Below, one piece after another: positions 54,061 through 62,676 of a DNA stretch of 64,000 nt. The stretch's first letter is position 1. Every line of letters begins with the position of its first letter. The notes under the pieces were generated by a model. It was not told where the DNA came from, made no database searches, and was given only the letters and a program-made list of their open reading frames with translations. A program made the position numbers and the translations under genes. The DNA comes from an uncultured Acidobacteriia bacterium (GTDB taxonomy: Bacteria; Acidobacteriota; Terriglobia; Bryobacterales; Bryobacteraceae), in NCBI GenBank assembly GCA_903851195.1, contig CAINNJ010000064.1:310001-374000 (forward strand), in the 5' to 3' direction.

Positions 54061-54586
54061 GTTTGTCTCCCGAAGCCTCGACGCGGTAGTCTCCCCGGGT
54101 CACATCGAGAGTCGTGTCGAAGGATACTGGCTGCGGCACAGGCTTCAGCCTGAGTCGCCCGAAGATCTGAAACTGCAGAATCCCGCCCGGCCCGGGCCGC
54201 TCGCGAACACTGACGCGAACGTCCAGAATTCTCGGCTCGAATCTGGCGATCGATTCTTTTATAAGTGAGGCAAGGCGATCCTGATGCAGTTCATTTTTCT
54301 CAGGATTAAGGTTCATCTGGGAAAAGTCCGGCAGACCGTAGTTGTACACGGATTCCTGGATCTCCCTGTATTGCTCCGGAATGTCCTCGGGAACTCGTCG
54401 CGTGTTCAGAAGCCACTCAATATCCCTGATTACCGCGTTCCGGTATTTCGCAAACTCGCCAGCGGAGACCGCCGCGTCTCGCTGCCTCGGAGAGCGTGGA
54501 TTTCTCGTTCTCGAATCGCTCTCCGCGCCGGCCGCGGTTTCCCCGTGCTCGCTGCCGAGCCTGTTCAGAACAGAAAAGACGATCAT
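54053..54586 (-). CDS. tssE: T6SS gp25-like baseplate protein TssE
   Basis: A 177-residue GPW/gp25-fold protein: an Arg/Ser/Glu-rich start, then 'YRNAVIRDIEWLLNTRRVPE', 'EIQESVYNYGLPDFSQMNLN' and 'RFEPRILDVRVSVRERPGPG'. The conserved 'D.(E/W)...L(N/L)TRR' and 'YG.PD' elements mark TssE. It joins baseplate to sheath. It overlaps tssA (4 bp) and tssF (8 bp). Confidence 0.93.
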   Translation of the reverse strand: MIVFSVLNRLGSEHGETAAGAESDSRTRNPRSPRQRDAAVSAGEFAKYRNAVIRDIEWLLNTRRVPEDIPEQYREIQESVYNYGLPDFSQMNLNPEKNELHQDRLASLIKESIARFEPRILDVRVSVRERPGPGGILQFQIFGRLRLKPVPQPVSFDTTLDVTRGDYRVEASGDKLG

Positions 54587-56424
54587 GACCCTGTGGTGAG
54601 TTCAAGCGCTTTCAGCGGCGCAACCGAGCAGATTCTGTCGTAAACGAGCCGGCGCCTGTCCTCGCACTCGTTGGCGTGTTCGTAGCAGCGGTAGAGCATC
54701 GCCAGAGGCACAGCCACGAAGTCCGCCGACTCCCAACCGTCCAGCTGTCTGGAGTCGATCACGGCGCAGATATCCTGCAGAAGCGGTAACGCGATCCGCT
54801 GCTGGCCACCCTCCATGCAGATCCTCGCCAACTGAATCCGCCGCTGCAGTTTGCCGCGGCCGGTTTCTTCGCCCGCAGAGGCTTCGGTCAGGACACGAAC
54901 CGCCTCGCCGAAACGGCCGGCGTTCAACTCGTTCATGGCGATGTCGAAGGCGTCGGGCTCCTTCCCGTCGAAGGGGTCGTCTTCGAAGGAACGCACTTCT
55001 TCAAGCGATTCCGTTCGTTCCTTCAGAGGGTCCGACTCCACTTCTGTCCGGATCCATGTAAGCGTATCGGGACTGGCCGCCGGTGAGCCATCCAGCATCA
55101 CGGCATATTGCAGCCATGGTTGCGCCCGCAGGTATGTCGCGGTCAGCCCCCGTATAGCGGCGGCGGTGGCTTCGTGGCCCAGTTCCCGGCAGGCGCGGGC
55201 GGAATATTGTTGCAAGTCAAGCCAGCACGTGCCGCATTCGGCTTGCATCCCCCGTTCCGTGTTCTCCAGAACGCCGAACCAGTCGTTGTTCAGGTAAGCA
55301 CGCCGAAGTGCCACTTTCAGCTCGGTGGAAGGCGGCTCCAGTGCATCCCCGGCGGAACTTCCGCGGGACAGCATCGGACCAAAACGCCAACTGCGCAGCA
55401 GCATGTAGGGCACAGGATCGGCCGGGTCGTCCCGGCGCATCGTCGCGGCAAGCTGAAAGATGTCGGAAAGACCGGGACAGTCGGGCGCCGGGACCTCGGC
55501 GTTCACGGAATCCCGCGACTCGGAAACGCTTAGCGGCCGTGTTGGCGGGGATTCGACTGTTGGTGGTGGTGGCGGTGGTGGCGGTGCTGGCGGTGGTGGC
55601 GGCGGGGGCGGTTCGGGCCGTGTGCGGGGTTTGTCCGGTGTCCTGAACCGTTGCGCCGCTTCGACGGTAAGCGCAAGCTTCGACAGTTGCTCGCACAACC
55701 TTGTCAGGTACGGACGGTCGTCGGTCTTGAATTTATCTTCACAAACCCTTTGCAGGTTCTGGGCGGCCTCGACAGCGGAGCGCACTTCAGAAAGCATTTG
55801 CTCATAAAAGAGTCCACTCGTCTGATCGACGGATCGCTTGAGTTCTTCCGGGGAAACCAGACCTTCGGCCAGAGCTCTCTCGCGTTTTTCCCTCTGGCCG
55901 GTGCTTTCGTCGGCCTGAAGCACGGTCGGAACATCACAGGAAGCGTTGAACTCATGAACGGTCCGGCTGCCGTCCTGGGTAATCGGGAGGTGTAAGAAAG
56001 CGCTGACAAAGGCTGTATTGAGCCTGTTCAGCGGCTTTGCCCGAAACCCTTCGTCGCCATCGTCAGGGTCGATTTCGGGGAATATCGTCGGCCAGTAGCG
56101 GTCGAGCAAGTGCTGAATCAGGCGAAGTCCTTCCGCAAGACCACAGAGCGAGTGATGGCGAACCAGCGCTTCGGTCAGCCAGACGGCAACGTCCAGATCT
56201 TTCGACTTCGTTGCGATCACGTTGCTCGCCGAGCTGATGATCTCCGAGTAATTTACCGGTTTCGCCACGGAGGCAACCGGATCCTGAGGCTTGAGAGAAT
56301 CACGGATGCGATCATAAGCCGGGGTGTTTCGAAGAGATACTCCGCTTGGATTGTCGCCCGGGATGGCCTCGAGCAGAGCGCTCCACTCCAGCAGGTTTTC
56401 CGTGGTAAAGAGCTCTTCAGACAT
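54583..56424 (-). CDS. tssA: T6SS cap/assembly protein TssA with polyproline linker
   Basis: A 613-residue TssA. The ImpA_N domain covers about residues 10-140: 'ALLEAIPGDNPSGVSLRNTP', 'DLDVAVWLTEALVRHHSLCG' and 'LLDRYWPTIFPEIDPDDGDE'. A helical middle domain leads to a linker with two runs of 8 Pro (about 273-290). The C-terminal part (about 320-605) is helical and resembles the VasJ-type extension. TssA proteins organise baseplate and sheath assembly. The start overlaps the end of tagJ by 8 bp. Confidence 0.92.
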   Translation of the reverse strand: MSEELFTTENLLEWSALLEAIPGDNPSGVSLRNTPAYDRIRDSLKPQDPVASVAKPVNYSEIISSASNVIATKSKDLDVAVWLTEALVRHHSLCGLAEGLRLIQHLLDRYWPTIFPEIDPDDGDEGFRAKPLNRLNTAFVSAFLHLPITQDGSRTVHEFNASCDVPTVLQADESTGQREKRERALAEGLVSPEELKRSVDQTSGLFYEQMLSEVRSAVEAAQNLQRVCEDKFKTDDRPYLTRLCEQLSKLALTVEAAQRFRTPDKPRTRPEPPPPPPPPAPPPPPPPPTVESPPTRPLSVSESRDSVNAEVPAPDCPGLSDIFQLAATMRRDDPADPVPYMLLRSWRFGPMLSRGSSAGDALEPPSTELKVALRRAYLNNDWFGVLENTERGMQAECGTCWLDLQQYSARACRELGHEATAAAIRGLTATYLRAQPWLQYAVMLDGSPAASPDTLTWIRTEVESDPLKERTESLEEVRSFEDDPFDGKEPDAFDIAMNELNAGRFGEAVRVLTEASAGEETGRGKLQRRIQLARICMEGGQQRIALPLLQDICAVIDSRQLDGWESADFVAVPLAMLYRCYEHANECEDRRRLVYDRICSVAPLKALELTTGS

Positions 56425-57181
56425 GCGCCGTCCCCCCCCACTGTGGCGGTGGTCCGAATGCGACCGAGCGAATATCGAGCAGGGGAACTTCCTGATCGCC
56501 GATCAGAAGGATTCGCTGGCCGAAAGGGAGTTCCTGCCCCGACCCGGAGATTGCAAAATCCGTTGTGCGCCCCAACCGGGTCTGGTCATCGTCGAACAGA
56601 TAACTTTGGGGATACAGAACTGGTATCAGTACGCCGTGCAGCGATTCGGAGCTCATTTCTTCACACAGCTCGATGTTGGCGCTGCGCCAGTAAAGGTCCC
56701 GGAGTCGCTTTGGCTCATCCAGCCGAATCGCTTTCAGATTTCGGAATTCGATGCGATGGTATTTGCCCGCCGTCAGGAACTCCAGCGACGGCCCCAGACG
56801 GGGATCTATATCGCGGATCCCCGAAAAGGGCCGACCGTTCCATATGCCGCTGACAACGGAATCCGGTTCAACGCAGTCTTGTTGCCCTGTCGCTTCCGAT
56901 TCCGCCCCGGCGAACGCCGGAGTTTCATACCAGCGCTGCCGTTCCTCTTCGGCCGTAAGGGCAGCTGCGTAAAACGCTGTCCCGAGACGATTTTCGTTCG
57001 AATCCCCGGCCAGAAGCAGAAGATGCTTTCGGGCGCGATCGAACTCGCCCGTAAAACAAAGCAGCTCAAAGAGAAAAACGCGCGCTTCCTTATCCGCGGG
57101 GCTGTCCCGCAAATAGTTCTGAAGCTGACCGATAGCCCCGGTCAGATTGCCCTCGCGATAAAGTCGCCTCGCCTGCTGCAT
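56417..57181 (-). CDS. tagJ: T6SS accessory protein TagJ (ImpE/SciE family)
   Basis: A 254-residue ImpE-family protein: 'AGAIGQLQNYLRDSPADKEA'-like TPR start (here 'GNLTGAIGQLQNYLRDSPAD'), 'RVFLFELLCFTGEFDRARKH', 'IDPRLGPSLEFLTAGKYHRI' and 'WRSANIELCEEMSS'. In systems that have it, TagJ binds the sheath protein TssB and influences ClpV recycling. Its presence places this T6SS with the TagJ-containing subgroups (such as H1-T6SS). It lies 52 bp after hcp. Confidence 0.9.
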   Translation of the reverse strand: MQQARRLYREGNLTGAIGQLQNYLRDSPADKEARVFLFELLCFTGEFDRARKHLLLLAGDSNENRLGTAFYAAALTAEEERQRWYETPAFAGAESEATGQQDCVEPDSVVSGIWNGRPFSGIRDIDPRLGPSLEFLTAGKYHRIEFRNLKAIRLDEPKRLRDLYWRSANIELCEEMSSESLHGVLIPVLYPQSYLFDDDQTRLGRTTDFAISGSGQELPFGQRILLIGDQEVPLLDIRSVAFGPPPQWGGTAHV

Positions 57182-57233
57182 AATGATCGTTCACCCGGTG
57201 CCGAACACAACGTTCCGGCGAGGCGGACGAATC

Positions 57234-57713
57234 TCAGACCTTCTTCATCGTTTTCACGTTGAAGCCGCCCGCGACCGTGCCGGTCAGCGCGCCCTTCTCG
57301 TTTTGTTCCTTATATTCGAAGTTGATCTGGGTGAAGTTCAGACCAATCGTTTCCGAAGGTAGGCCTTCCACGCTTCCGGCCGCCTGAACGGACGCCACGA
57401 CCACGTCAGTCAGCGTGATAATGATGTAGTCCTGCTGGTCGCCACCGGCCTTGCGCGCCGAGAGCACGGCCTTCGCGATGTGCGCGCCGGTCGCGCAGGC
57501 AACAAAAAGTTTGGGACTCGCCTTATCGACGTAATGGGTGAAGGTCAGGTCATGGATTTGCACCTTTCCGACACCCGCGCCGCCTCCAACCCCGGACGAA
57601 GCAGGCTGGTCAGCCCCGAAATGGAAGGAGAGAACCTGGATCTCCTTGCCGTGCTTTGAATCCGGGCTCTCGCCCTCAATGCTGTCGATTTTGATAAATG
57701 CGTCAATTGCCAC
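57234..57713 (-). CDS. hcp: T6SS tube protein Hcp (TssD)
   Basis: A 159-residue Hcp: 'AIDAFIKIDSIEGESPDSKH', 'GKEIQVLSFHFGADQPAS', 'VQIHDLTFTHYVDKASPKLF' and 'ETIGLNFTQINFEYKEQNEK'. It forms the hexameric ring stack that is fired with VgrG. A Gly-rich loop 'SSGVGGGAGVGK' is normal for the family. GTG start with AAGGAG 9 nt upstream. Spacing of 52-56 bp on both sides leaves room for separate ribosome loading, which fits the high output needed for Hcp. Confidence 0.95.
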   Translation of the reverse strand: MAIDAFIKIDSIEGESPDSKHGKEIQVLSFHFGADQPASSGVGGGAGVGKVQIHDLTFTHYVDKASPKLFVACATGAHIAKAVLSARKAGGDQQDYIIITLTDVVVASVQAAGSVEGLPSETIGLNFTQINFEYKEQNEKGALTGTVAGGFNVKTMKKV

Positions 57714-57769
57714 TGTGAACGCTCCTTAAATATTCGGACGGTTGGTCGTCGGCCCGGAATAAGAACCGC

Positions 57770-59260
57770 TTACCCCTTGGGCTTCGGTATTTCCGCAACC
57801 AGCCGGAGCGAAACGTTGAGTTCGTCCAGCTGGAGGTGAGGCTGCAAATACATCGTCGTCTGGTACGATCCCGGTTTCGCCGGATCCTCTTCGACTTCGA
57901 TTCTCGCGGCGCGCAAAGGGCGTTTGGCCTTCTGCTCATGCGAACCATCGTCCATGTCGAGGACAAACTCGGCAATCCATGTCGAGAGGAATCTCTGCAT
58001 GTCGCCTTTGGACATATATTTACCAATTTTGTCCCGAACCAGGACTTTCATGTAGTGCGCGAAACGGCAGACGGCGAACACATACGGCAACTGCGCGGAG
58101 AGCCGCGCATTCTTATTCGCCGAATCGGTATAGTAGATCTTCGGTTTCTGGCAGGACTGCACACTGAAGAAAGCGGCGAAATCGGTATCCTTGCAATGCA
58201 CCAGCGGAATAAAGCCCTGATCGGCCAGTTCCTTTTCACGGCGATCCGTGACCTGCGCTTCGACCGGGCACTTCATGACCATGTCGCCGTCCCAGGTCTG
58301 GAAATTGTGGACGGGCAGGCCTTCCACCTTACCGCCGCCCTCCGGCCCCCGGATCGCGGTGCAGAATTCGTATTGAGCAAACGCGCCGGTCATTTTGCTC
58401 GCCAGAGCATACGCGGCGTTTCCCCACAGATATTTTTTGTGATTCGTGCCGTCCACGTCTTCCTGATAGTCGAACTCCTCCACCTGACGGTCCTTGCCGT
58501 AAGGGACACGCATCAGCATGTGCGGCATGGTGAGACCAACATAGCGGGAGTCTTCAGTCTCACGGAAAGATTTCCATTTGGCGTAGTCGGTCGCGCCGAA
58601 TGCGGCCGAGATATCGCGGATGGAACTGATCTGCGTGAATTCGTCGATGGCGCCCAGCGAGGATGCGCTTGCCGCCGAAAGGAAAGGGCAATGGGCCGCG
58701 GCAGCCGTTCCCGAAATGTACTCCAGAAGTTCCACGTGTTCCGCGCGCTTGGCGTCGAACTCATAGTCACCGACGAGCACGCCATAGGGAGCGCCGCCGT
58801 AAGTTCCGTAGCCCTCTTCGTACACTTTCTGGAAAAGGGCGTTCTGATCAAATTCCGACGCCTTTCGGTAATCCTTCAGCAATTCCTGCTGCTTAACGTT
58901 CAAAACTCTGATTTTCAGCAACGGCCCTGTCTCGCTCTGATCGAGAAGGTGCCGTAAGCCCCGCCACGTCGCCTCCAGCCTCTGGAAGTCCTCGTGGTGG
59001 AGAATCTGATCGATTTGTCTGGAAAGCAGAGTGTCGATCTCGGCAATCCTGGCGTTGACGGTCTCTTCGACGTCTTTCCCCAGTTTCGCTTTTCCCTGCA
59101 GGATTTCGTCGACGAAGGTACCGACCAGGTCTTTCGCCCGTTCCGGCGCGCTGGTAAACCGCCCGCCTTTAATAACAAGGTCGAGGATTGACGGCTCGCT
59201 TTCCTGCACGACGCCGGCTGCTTCCGGGCTCTGCTGTTTAGGAGCTTCGGACTGACTCAT
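57770..59260 (-). CDS. tssC: T6SS sheath large subunit TssC
   Basis: A 496-residue TssC (ImpC/VipB), the usual length: 'NARIAEIDTLLSRQIDQILH', 'EDFQRLEATWRGLRHLLDQS', 'PYGVLVGDYEF', 'HCPFLSAASASSLG', 'LMRVPYGKD' and 'FRFAHYMKVLVRDKIG'-like ('VCRFAHYMKVLVRDKIGKYM'). With TssB it forms the contractile sheath. The ATG overlaps the tssB stop (59257-59260), so both are made in step. Confidence 0.96.
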   Translation of the reverse strand: MSQSEAPKQQSPEAAGVVQESEPSILDLVIKGGRFTSAPERAKDLVGTFVDEILQGKAKLGKDVEETVNARIAEIDTLLSRQIDQILHHEDFQRLEATWRGLRHLLDQSETGPLLKIRVLNVKQQELLKDYRKASEFDQNALFQKVYEEGYGTYGGAPYGVLVGDYEFDAKRAEHVELLEYISGTAAAAHCPFLSAASASSLGAIDEFTQISSIRDISAAFGATDYAKWKSFRETEDSRYVGLTMPHMLMRVPYGKDRQVEEFDYQEDVDGTNHKKYLWGNAAYALASKMTGAFAQYEFCTAIRGPEGGGKVEGLPVHNFQTWDGDMVMKCPVEAQVTDRREKELADQGFIPLVHCKDTDFAAFFSVQSCQKPKIYYTDSANKNARLSAQLPYVFAVCRFAHYMKVLVRDKIGKYMSKGDMQRFLSTWIAEFVLDMDDGSHEQKAKRPLRAARIEVEEDPAKPGSYQTTMYLQPHLQLDELNVSLRLVAEIPKPKG

Positions 59261-59772
59261 TCCGGATTCCTGGAGTTCTGAATTTCCGCGGCCAGCTTCC
59301 CGCGGGTCTCGGTATTCCGCACAATGCTGTCCAGTTGCTCTTCCCAGTTGGGATTTCCCTGGAACGTCGCCTTCAGGTTGTTCAGCTTGGTCCGAAGTTC
59401 CAGCAACTGTTTCAGCTCCGGAACATTCTCCGCGATTCGCTGGGGCTCAAAGTCCTCCAGCTTTTCGAAGGTAAGATCGAGTTTAATCCGCCCCTGACCC
59501 TCCTTTTCCGGCTGAAGTTTGTTATCGACGGTCAGAGCCAGGTGTGGTTTCATGCTCTTCAGCACGCTGTCGAACTTATCCGGATTCACTTCAACGAATT
59601 TCCGGTCCCGAACGAGCGGGAGCGGACCCGTCGGTTGCCCGCTGAAATCTCCCAGAACGCCAACGACAAAAGGTAGCTCCTTCATCTCGATAGCGTCGCC
59701 GGTTACAACGTCGGTCGTAACATGAACGCGGGGTTTGCGCACTCGCGTTAATTTCTGCTGCTGATTAGCCAA
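59257..59772 (-). CDS. tssB: T6SS sheath small subunit TssB
   Basis: A 171-residue TssB (ImpB/VipA): 'RVRKPRVHVTTDVVTGDAIE', 'ELPFVVGVLGDFSGQPTGPL', 'FVEVNPDKFDSVLKSMKPHL' and 'DFEPQRIAENVPELKQLLEL'. The start is taken as TTG at 59772: GGAGGG ends 5 nt upstream, the N-terminus then reads '(M)ANQQQKLTRVRKPRV' as in the family, and a longer reading from 59805 would begin before the predicted transcript start. First gene of the T6SS operon. Confidence 0.93.
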   Translation of the reverse strand: MANQQQKLTRVRKPRVHVTTDVVTGDAIEMKELPFVVGVLGDFSGQPTGPLPLVRDRKFVEVNPDKFDSVLKSMKPHLALTVDNKLQPEKEGQGRIKLDLTFEKLEDFEPQRIAENVPELKQLLELRTKLNNLKATFQGNPNWEEQLDSIVRNTETRGKLAAEIQNSRNPE

Positions 59773-59790
59773 AAACCCTCCGTGCCAGTG

Positions 59791-59819
59791 ATTGTAAAGC
59801 AGCAAGACTACTATTACAA
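59791..59819 (-). promoter_or_regulatory. Predicted promoter of the T6SS operon
   Basis: On the minus strand TTGTAA (59819-59814), 17 bp, TACAAT (59796-59791). The transcript would start near 59784, about 12 nt before the TTG of tssB, leaving just the GGAGGG ribosome site as leader. The -35 matches consensus at four of six positions, the -10 at five of six. Confidence 0.5.
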
Positions 59820-60368
59820 GCCTTATTATTGGTCGCGCGGATGATTCCTGTATTCAGTTCGCAACTACACCTATAAAAACCGGCTTTGTTTGGGATTGCC
59901 CCGGCGTGCCGCCCCGGAGCGGTGTCGTCATCGACCCCTTCCGGAGGTCGCCAGCCCCCCGGGCGATGATCTTCTTACCCGGCAACAGACAGCTACCCTG
60001 GCCGTCGCGGCGCTTACCGGCTGTATTCATGGTTTGGGCTCAGTTCGGATATTCCGAAGAACAAGGTCAAATCGGAAAAACAGATACCCGCTTCGACAGT
60101 TACTGGTGTAAAATCCTGTTTCCGGGTCGCGCGGATGCACCGGTTACGCGGGACGTCCGCTTTCCCTGGCCGCTCTCGGTTTTCACTCATTTGAGACCAG
60201 CGGGCACCTCGGGCGAATGCGGCGTGAACACTATGGAATGGAGAAGGGATTGGCATGGGCTGCAGGCAGGCCACGAAGCACCTGCGCCCCAGAACCGCCT
60301 GCGTACGGCATGTCCATACCGCTTCGCGTGACGCACGCGTAAAGACGCGCTTAAGATAAGGAGAAGAA
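59820..60368. other. Intergenic stretch between T6SS operon and lysozyme gene
   Basis: About 550 bp without a supported gene. Short open frames on both strands have no ribosome sites or family patterns. It separates divergent transcripts and should hold the lysozyme promoter; TAAAAT at 60109-60114 is a possible -10 without a good -35. Confidence 0.4.
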
Positions 60369-61055
60369 TTGAACTACAGAGAAGCTGCCGCGATGCTGGG
60401 CAGTCCCGACGTTGAGGGACGTGTCGCCCACATGTACCTGGACAGCAAGGGCAAAGTGACGGTGGGCGTCGGGCAACTGCTTCCGTCGGCGAGTATTGCC
60501 GCGGAGTATCCCTTCTTCCTCGGCGCCGGGAAGCCCTCGCAGGCAAGCATGTCGGGATCAACCGCGGGTGGCGCCGTACCGGCGATGTCCAACGGCGGTA
60601 CCGGCATCACTGTCGGACGCCGTGCTACCCGGCAGGAGATTGAAGCCGAATTCCGTAAAGTGAAAGCGCTGACGCCGAACCTTCCAGCCAGATGGTATGG
60701 CAAGCACACTACACTTGTATTGAAGGAAGAAGAAATTACTGCGCTCCTGTTTAAGCGCATCAGGACTTTCGAAACTTCTCTGCGAGGGGTATTTCACGAG
60801 TGGGACAAGTTCCCCGCTTCCGCCCAACTCGCTCTTCTCGACCTCCAATACAACACCGGCAGCGTCGCGTCAAAGTTTCCCTCGCTTACCAGGGCGGCGA
60901 AGGCGCACGACTGGGCAAGGTGCGCAATCGAGTGTCATCGCGCGCCGCCAGTCGGCGCGAAGCGTAATCTGAACACCAGGCTTCTTTTCCTGCAGGCGGC
61001 TCAGATCGATAAGCTCTCGTTAAGAAGCGCTTCCGGCGCCGGGGTTCACCGCTGA
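60369..61055 (+). CDS. T4-lysozyme-like muramidase, candidate T6SS effector
   Basis: A 228-residue protein. Near the N-terminus it has the exact spacing of the phage T4 lysozyme triad: Glu16, eight residues, Asp25, five residues, Thr31, within 'VEGRVAHMYLDSKGKVTVGV'. The later 'FPASAQLALLDLQYNTGS' matches the second half of the lysozyme fold ('Q..AL....YN.G'). A Gly/Ser-rich insert (about residues 60-80) separates the two parts. It would cleave peptidoglycan. It has no signal peptide, so it needs another export route, and it lies next to the T6SS operon. TTG start with AAGGAG 6 nt upstream. The 3' end overlaps the convergent lipoprotein gene by 10 bp. Confidence 0.75.
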   Translation: MNYREAAAMLGSPDVEGRVAHMYLDSKGKVTVGVGQLLPSASIAAEYPFFLGAGKPSQASMSGSTAGGAVPAMSNGGTGITVGRRATRQEIEAEFRKVKALTPNLPARWYGKHTTLVLKEEEITALLFKRIRTFETSLRGVFHEWDKFPASAQLALLDLQYNTGSVASKFPSLTRAAKAHDWARCAIECHRAPPVGAKRNLNTRLLFLQAAQIDKLSLRSASGAGVHR

Positions 61056-61819
61056 AAACCCGGCCCCTCATACCGCTTTCTGACTGTTATCACGACATCT
61101 GTGCCTTCCTGGTCCAGAAGAAATAACCTCGCTGAAGTCCAGGAACTGTTGATCCCTTCGGTGAGCGAGCGGATCATGACTTGCTGCCGGCCGCCACCGG
61201 AAAAGTCGGCACGCGCCATTTCGGACAGCCTGGTAATATAGTGGGGCTCGGTGATGATAATCTCATCGTTCTCGCCGGCGTGAACTGTCGCGTTCGGCGA
61301 TTCTGCTTTCCATGAAAGGCCCGCCCGCGACGCCAGGGAAACGCGCGCCTCGTCGTCGTCAGAAACGACCGGTCCAAGTTCGGGCGGAAGAAGGCGAAGA
61401 ACGTCCATCGTCAGGTGAAACATTCCGATACTGGACAGTCTGGCGGGTTTCGCGTTCCGCAATCCGTCGATTGCCAGACAATCCACGGATATACGCATCA
61501 GAGAAGGTCCGTCCGATTCGGGCTCGACACCGACGCGCTGGCCCCGAAAGGCAAGATATTCCGCACAGCTCTGAACAGTTGCGCCGGTATTGCCGTTCCG
61601 AAGCTCGAAGCTGACGTCCCAGGGCTCAGTAAGCCGCCTGTCGATATCTCCAAGAGATTTCAGACCAAGTGCCGGCGACCACGTCACAGGCAGCATGCCG
61701 GAAGATCCGGGCTGCCGATCCACCTCCACACCCGGACCGCGGGTTCCGCAGCCGAGCAGGGTGAGACAGCTTAGAATAAGGGACAGCGGAAAATGTGGCT
61801 GCGAACGACAACCGATCAT
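61046..61819 (-). CDS. Lipoprotein, candidate immunity protein for the lysozyme
   Basis: A 257-residue protein with a lipoprotein signal peptide ending in the lipobox 'LTLLGC' (Cys24), so it should be anchored in the periplasm. The mature part is β-rich without a recognised family; Cys68-type and Cys113-type residues ('VQSCAEYLAF', 'ISVDCLAID') could pair. It converges on the lysozyme gene with a 10-bp overlap of 3' ends. Periplasmic lipoprotein immunity proteins are common for T6SS peptidoglycan hydrolases, and this one lies in the right place, but it is on the other strand, which is unusual for an effector-immunity pair. Confidence 0.55.
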   Translation of the reverse strand: MIGCRSQPHFPLSLILSCLTLLGCGTRGPGVEVDRQPGSSGMLPVTWSPALGLKSLGDIDRRLTEPWDVSFELRNGNTGATVQSCAEYLAFRGQRVGVEPESDGPSLMRISVDCLAIDGLRNAKPARLSSIGMFHLTMDVLRLLPPELGPVVSDDDEARVSLASRAGLSWKAESPNATVHAGENDEIIITEPHYITRLSEMARADFSGGGRQQVMIRSLTEGINSSWTSARLFLLDQEGTDVVITVRKRYEGPGFQR

Positions 61820-61884
61820 AGCTTAGATTACCCACAGACTTCGCAAAGGCGAAGCGAGGTACAGGGGTTTGTGGCTGTATCTCT

Positions 61885-62676
61885 TTATCGTACGACCGTC
61901 CATCCCCCGTCAGCTCCCCGGCAATAGATAACCTCCACGTACGCTGCCGTTTGCCGGTCCGTCGTCATGTAGTAAAGCGGCGATTGCCCGTTGGGGATTT
62001 CCAGACGAGCAAGCCTTCCTCCTCCAAACAGACGCAACCGCGCATTCTCCACATATAACGGTCGCAGACTATATTTGCTGTCATCGAATAGCTGAGCATA
62101 GAGTTGCCTGGTGTCGGCAACCTTTTCGGTCAGGGTCTCGTAAACCGAGGCCGACTCTTCCTGGTCCCGAACGGCAAACCGCGCCGCGATAGCATCCAGG
62201 TTTTTTGCGGCGAATAAATCGTGCAAGCGTTGCAGTTCTCCCGTCAAGGCTGCCACCGTGGTCTCGCCCGGAACAATTTCCTCGGATGTGAACCATCGAA
62301 ACATTGCAAACGGAAGCCGGGCGCCGAATGGCATACTCACGATCGTGTCCCCGCCTTCCCGACGAACCGGGGCCGGTCCCGGATATTCCAGCCGCGCCAC
62401 TTCGGTCCGTTTCTCGCGCTCCTCGCTTTTGTTCCGCCGATACACCGCGGCGGAGCACCTGCAGTCATTCCCGAGGACCGTCTTACCCGGCAGGGCGCGA
62501 AGATGAAGACTGATCTCATTCGCCCCGCTGCGAAGCCACCTGTTCACCGGGATTTCGACCACCAGAGGAAACCCCTTCACATTCTGATAGAGCGGACCGT
62601 CGTTCACGCGAACGTCGTAAACGCAGCCTGCCAGATTGAGGTGAACGGTGTACCACGGCTGCAATTCTCCCGCCAT
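61885..62676 (-). CDS. Unknown protein in the T6SS-adjacent block
   Basis: A 263-residue protein without signal peptide. The first 75 residues look like a β-sandwich of the jelly-roll type ('PWYTVHLNLAGCVYDVRVND', 'LVVEIPVNRWLRSGANEISL'), as in carbohydrate-binding or GH2 sandwich modules. The rest is helical then β, with 'LTGELQRLHDLFAAKNLDAI' and 'NGQSPLYYMTTDRQTAAYVE', a pattern of small NTF2-like or T6SS-adaptor-like domains. No family is recognised. Its ATG directly follows the stop of the large gene to its right (62676/62677), so the two are made together. Confidence 0.6.
   Translation of the reverse strand: MAGELQPWYTVHLNLAGCVYDVRVNDGPLYQNVKGFPLVVEIPVNRWLRSGANEISLHLRALPGKTVLGNDCRCSAAVYRRNKSEEREKRTEVARLEYPGPAPVRREGGDTIVSMPFGARLPFAMFRWFTSEEIVPGETTVAALTGELQRLHDLFAAKNLDAIAARFAVRDQEESASVYETLTEKVADTRQLYAQLFDDSKYSLRPLYVENARLRLFGGGRLARLEIPNGQSPLYYMTTDRQTAAYVEVIYCRGADGGWTVVR

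Noticed and set aside
55556-55620. GGT/GGC-rich repeat that looks like a microsatellite
   Set aside because: It is the coding sequence, seen from the other strand, of the polyproline linker of TssA.
57836-58957. Plus-strand open frame of 373 codons opposite tssC
   Set aside because: Antisense shadow of a highly conserved T6SS gene, without start signals.
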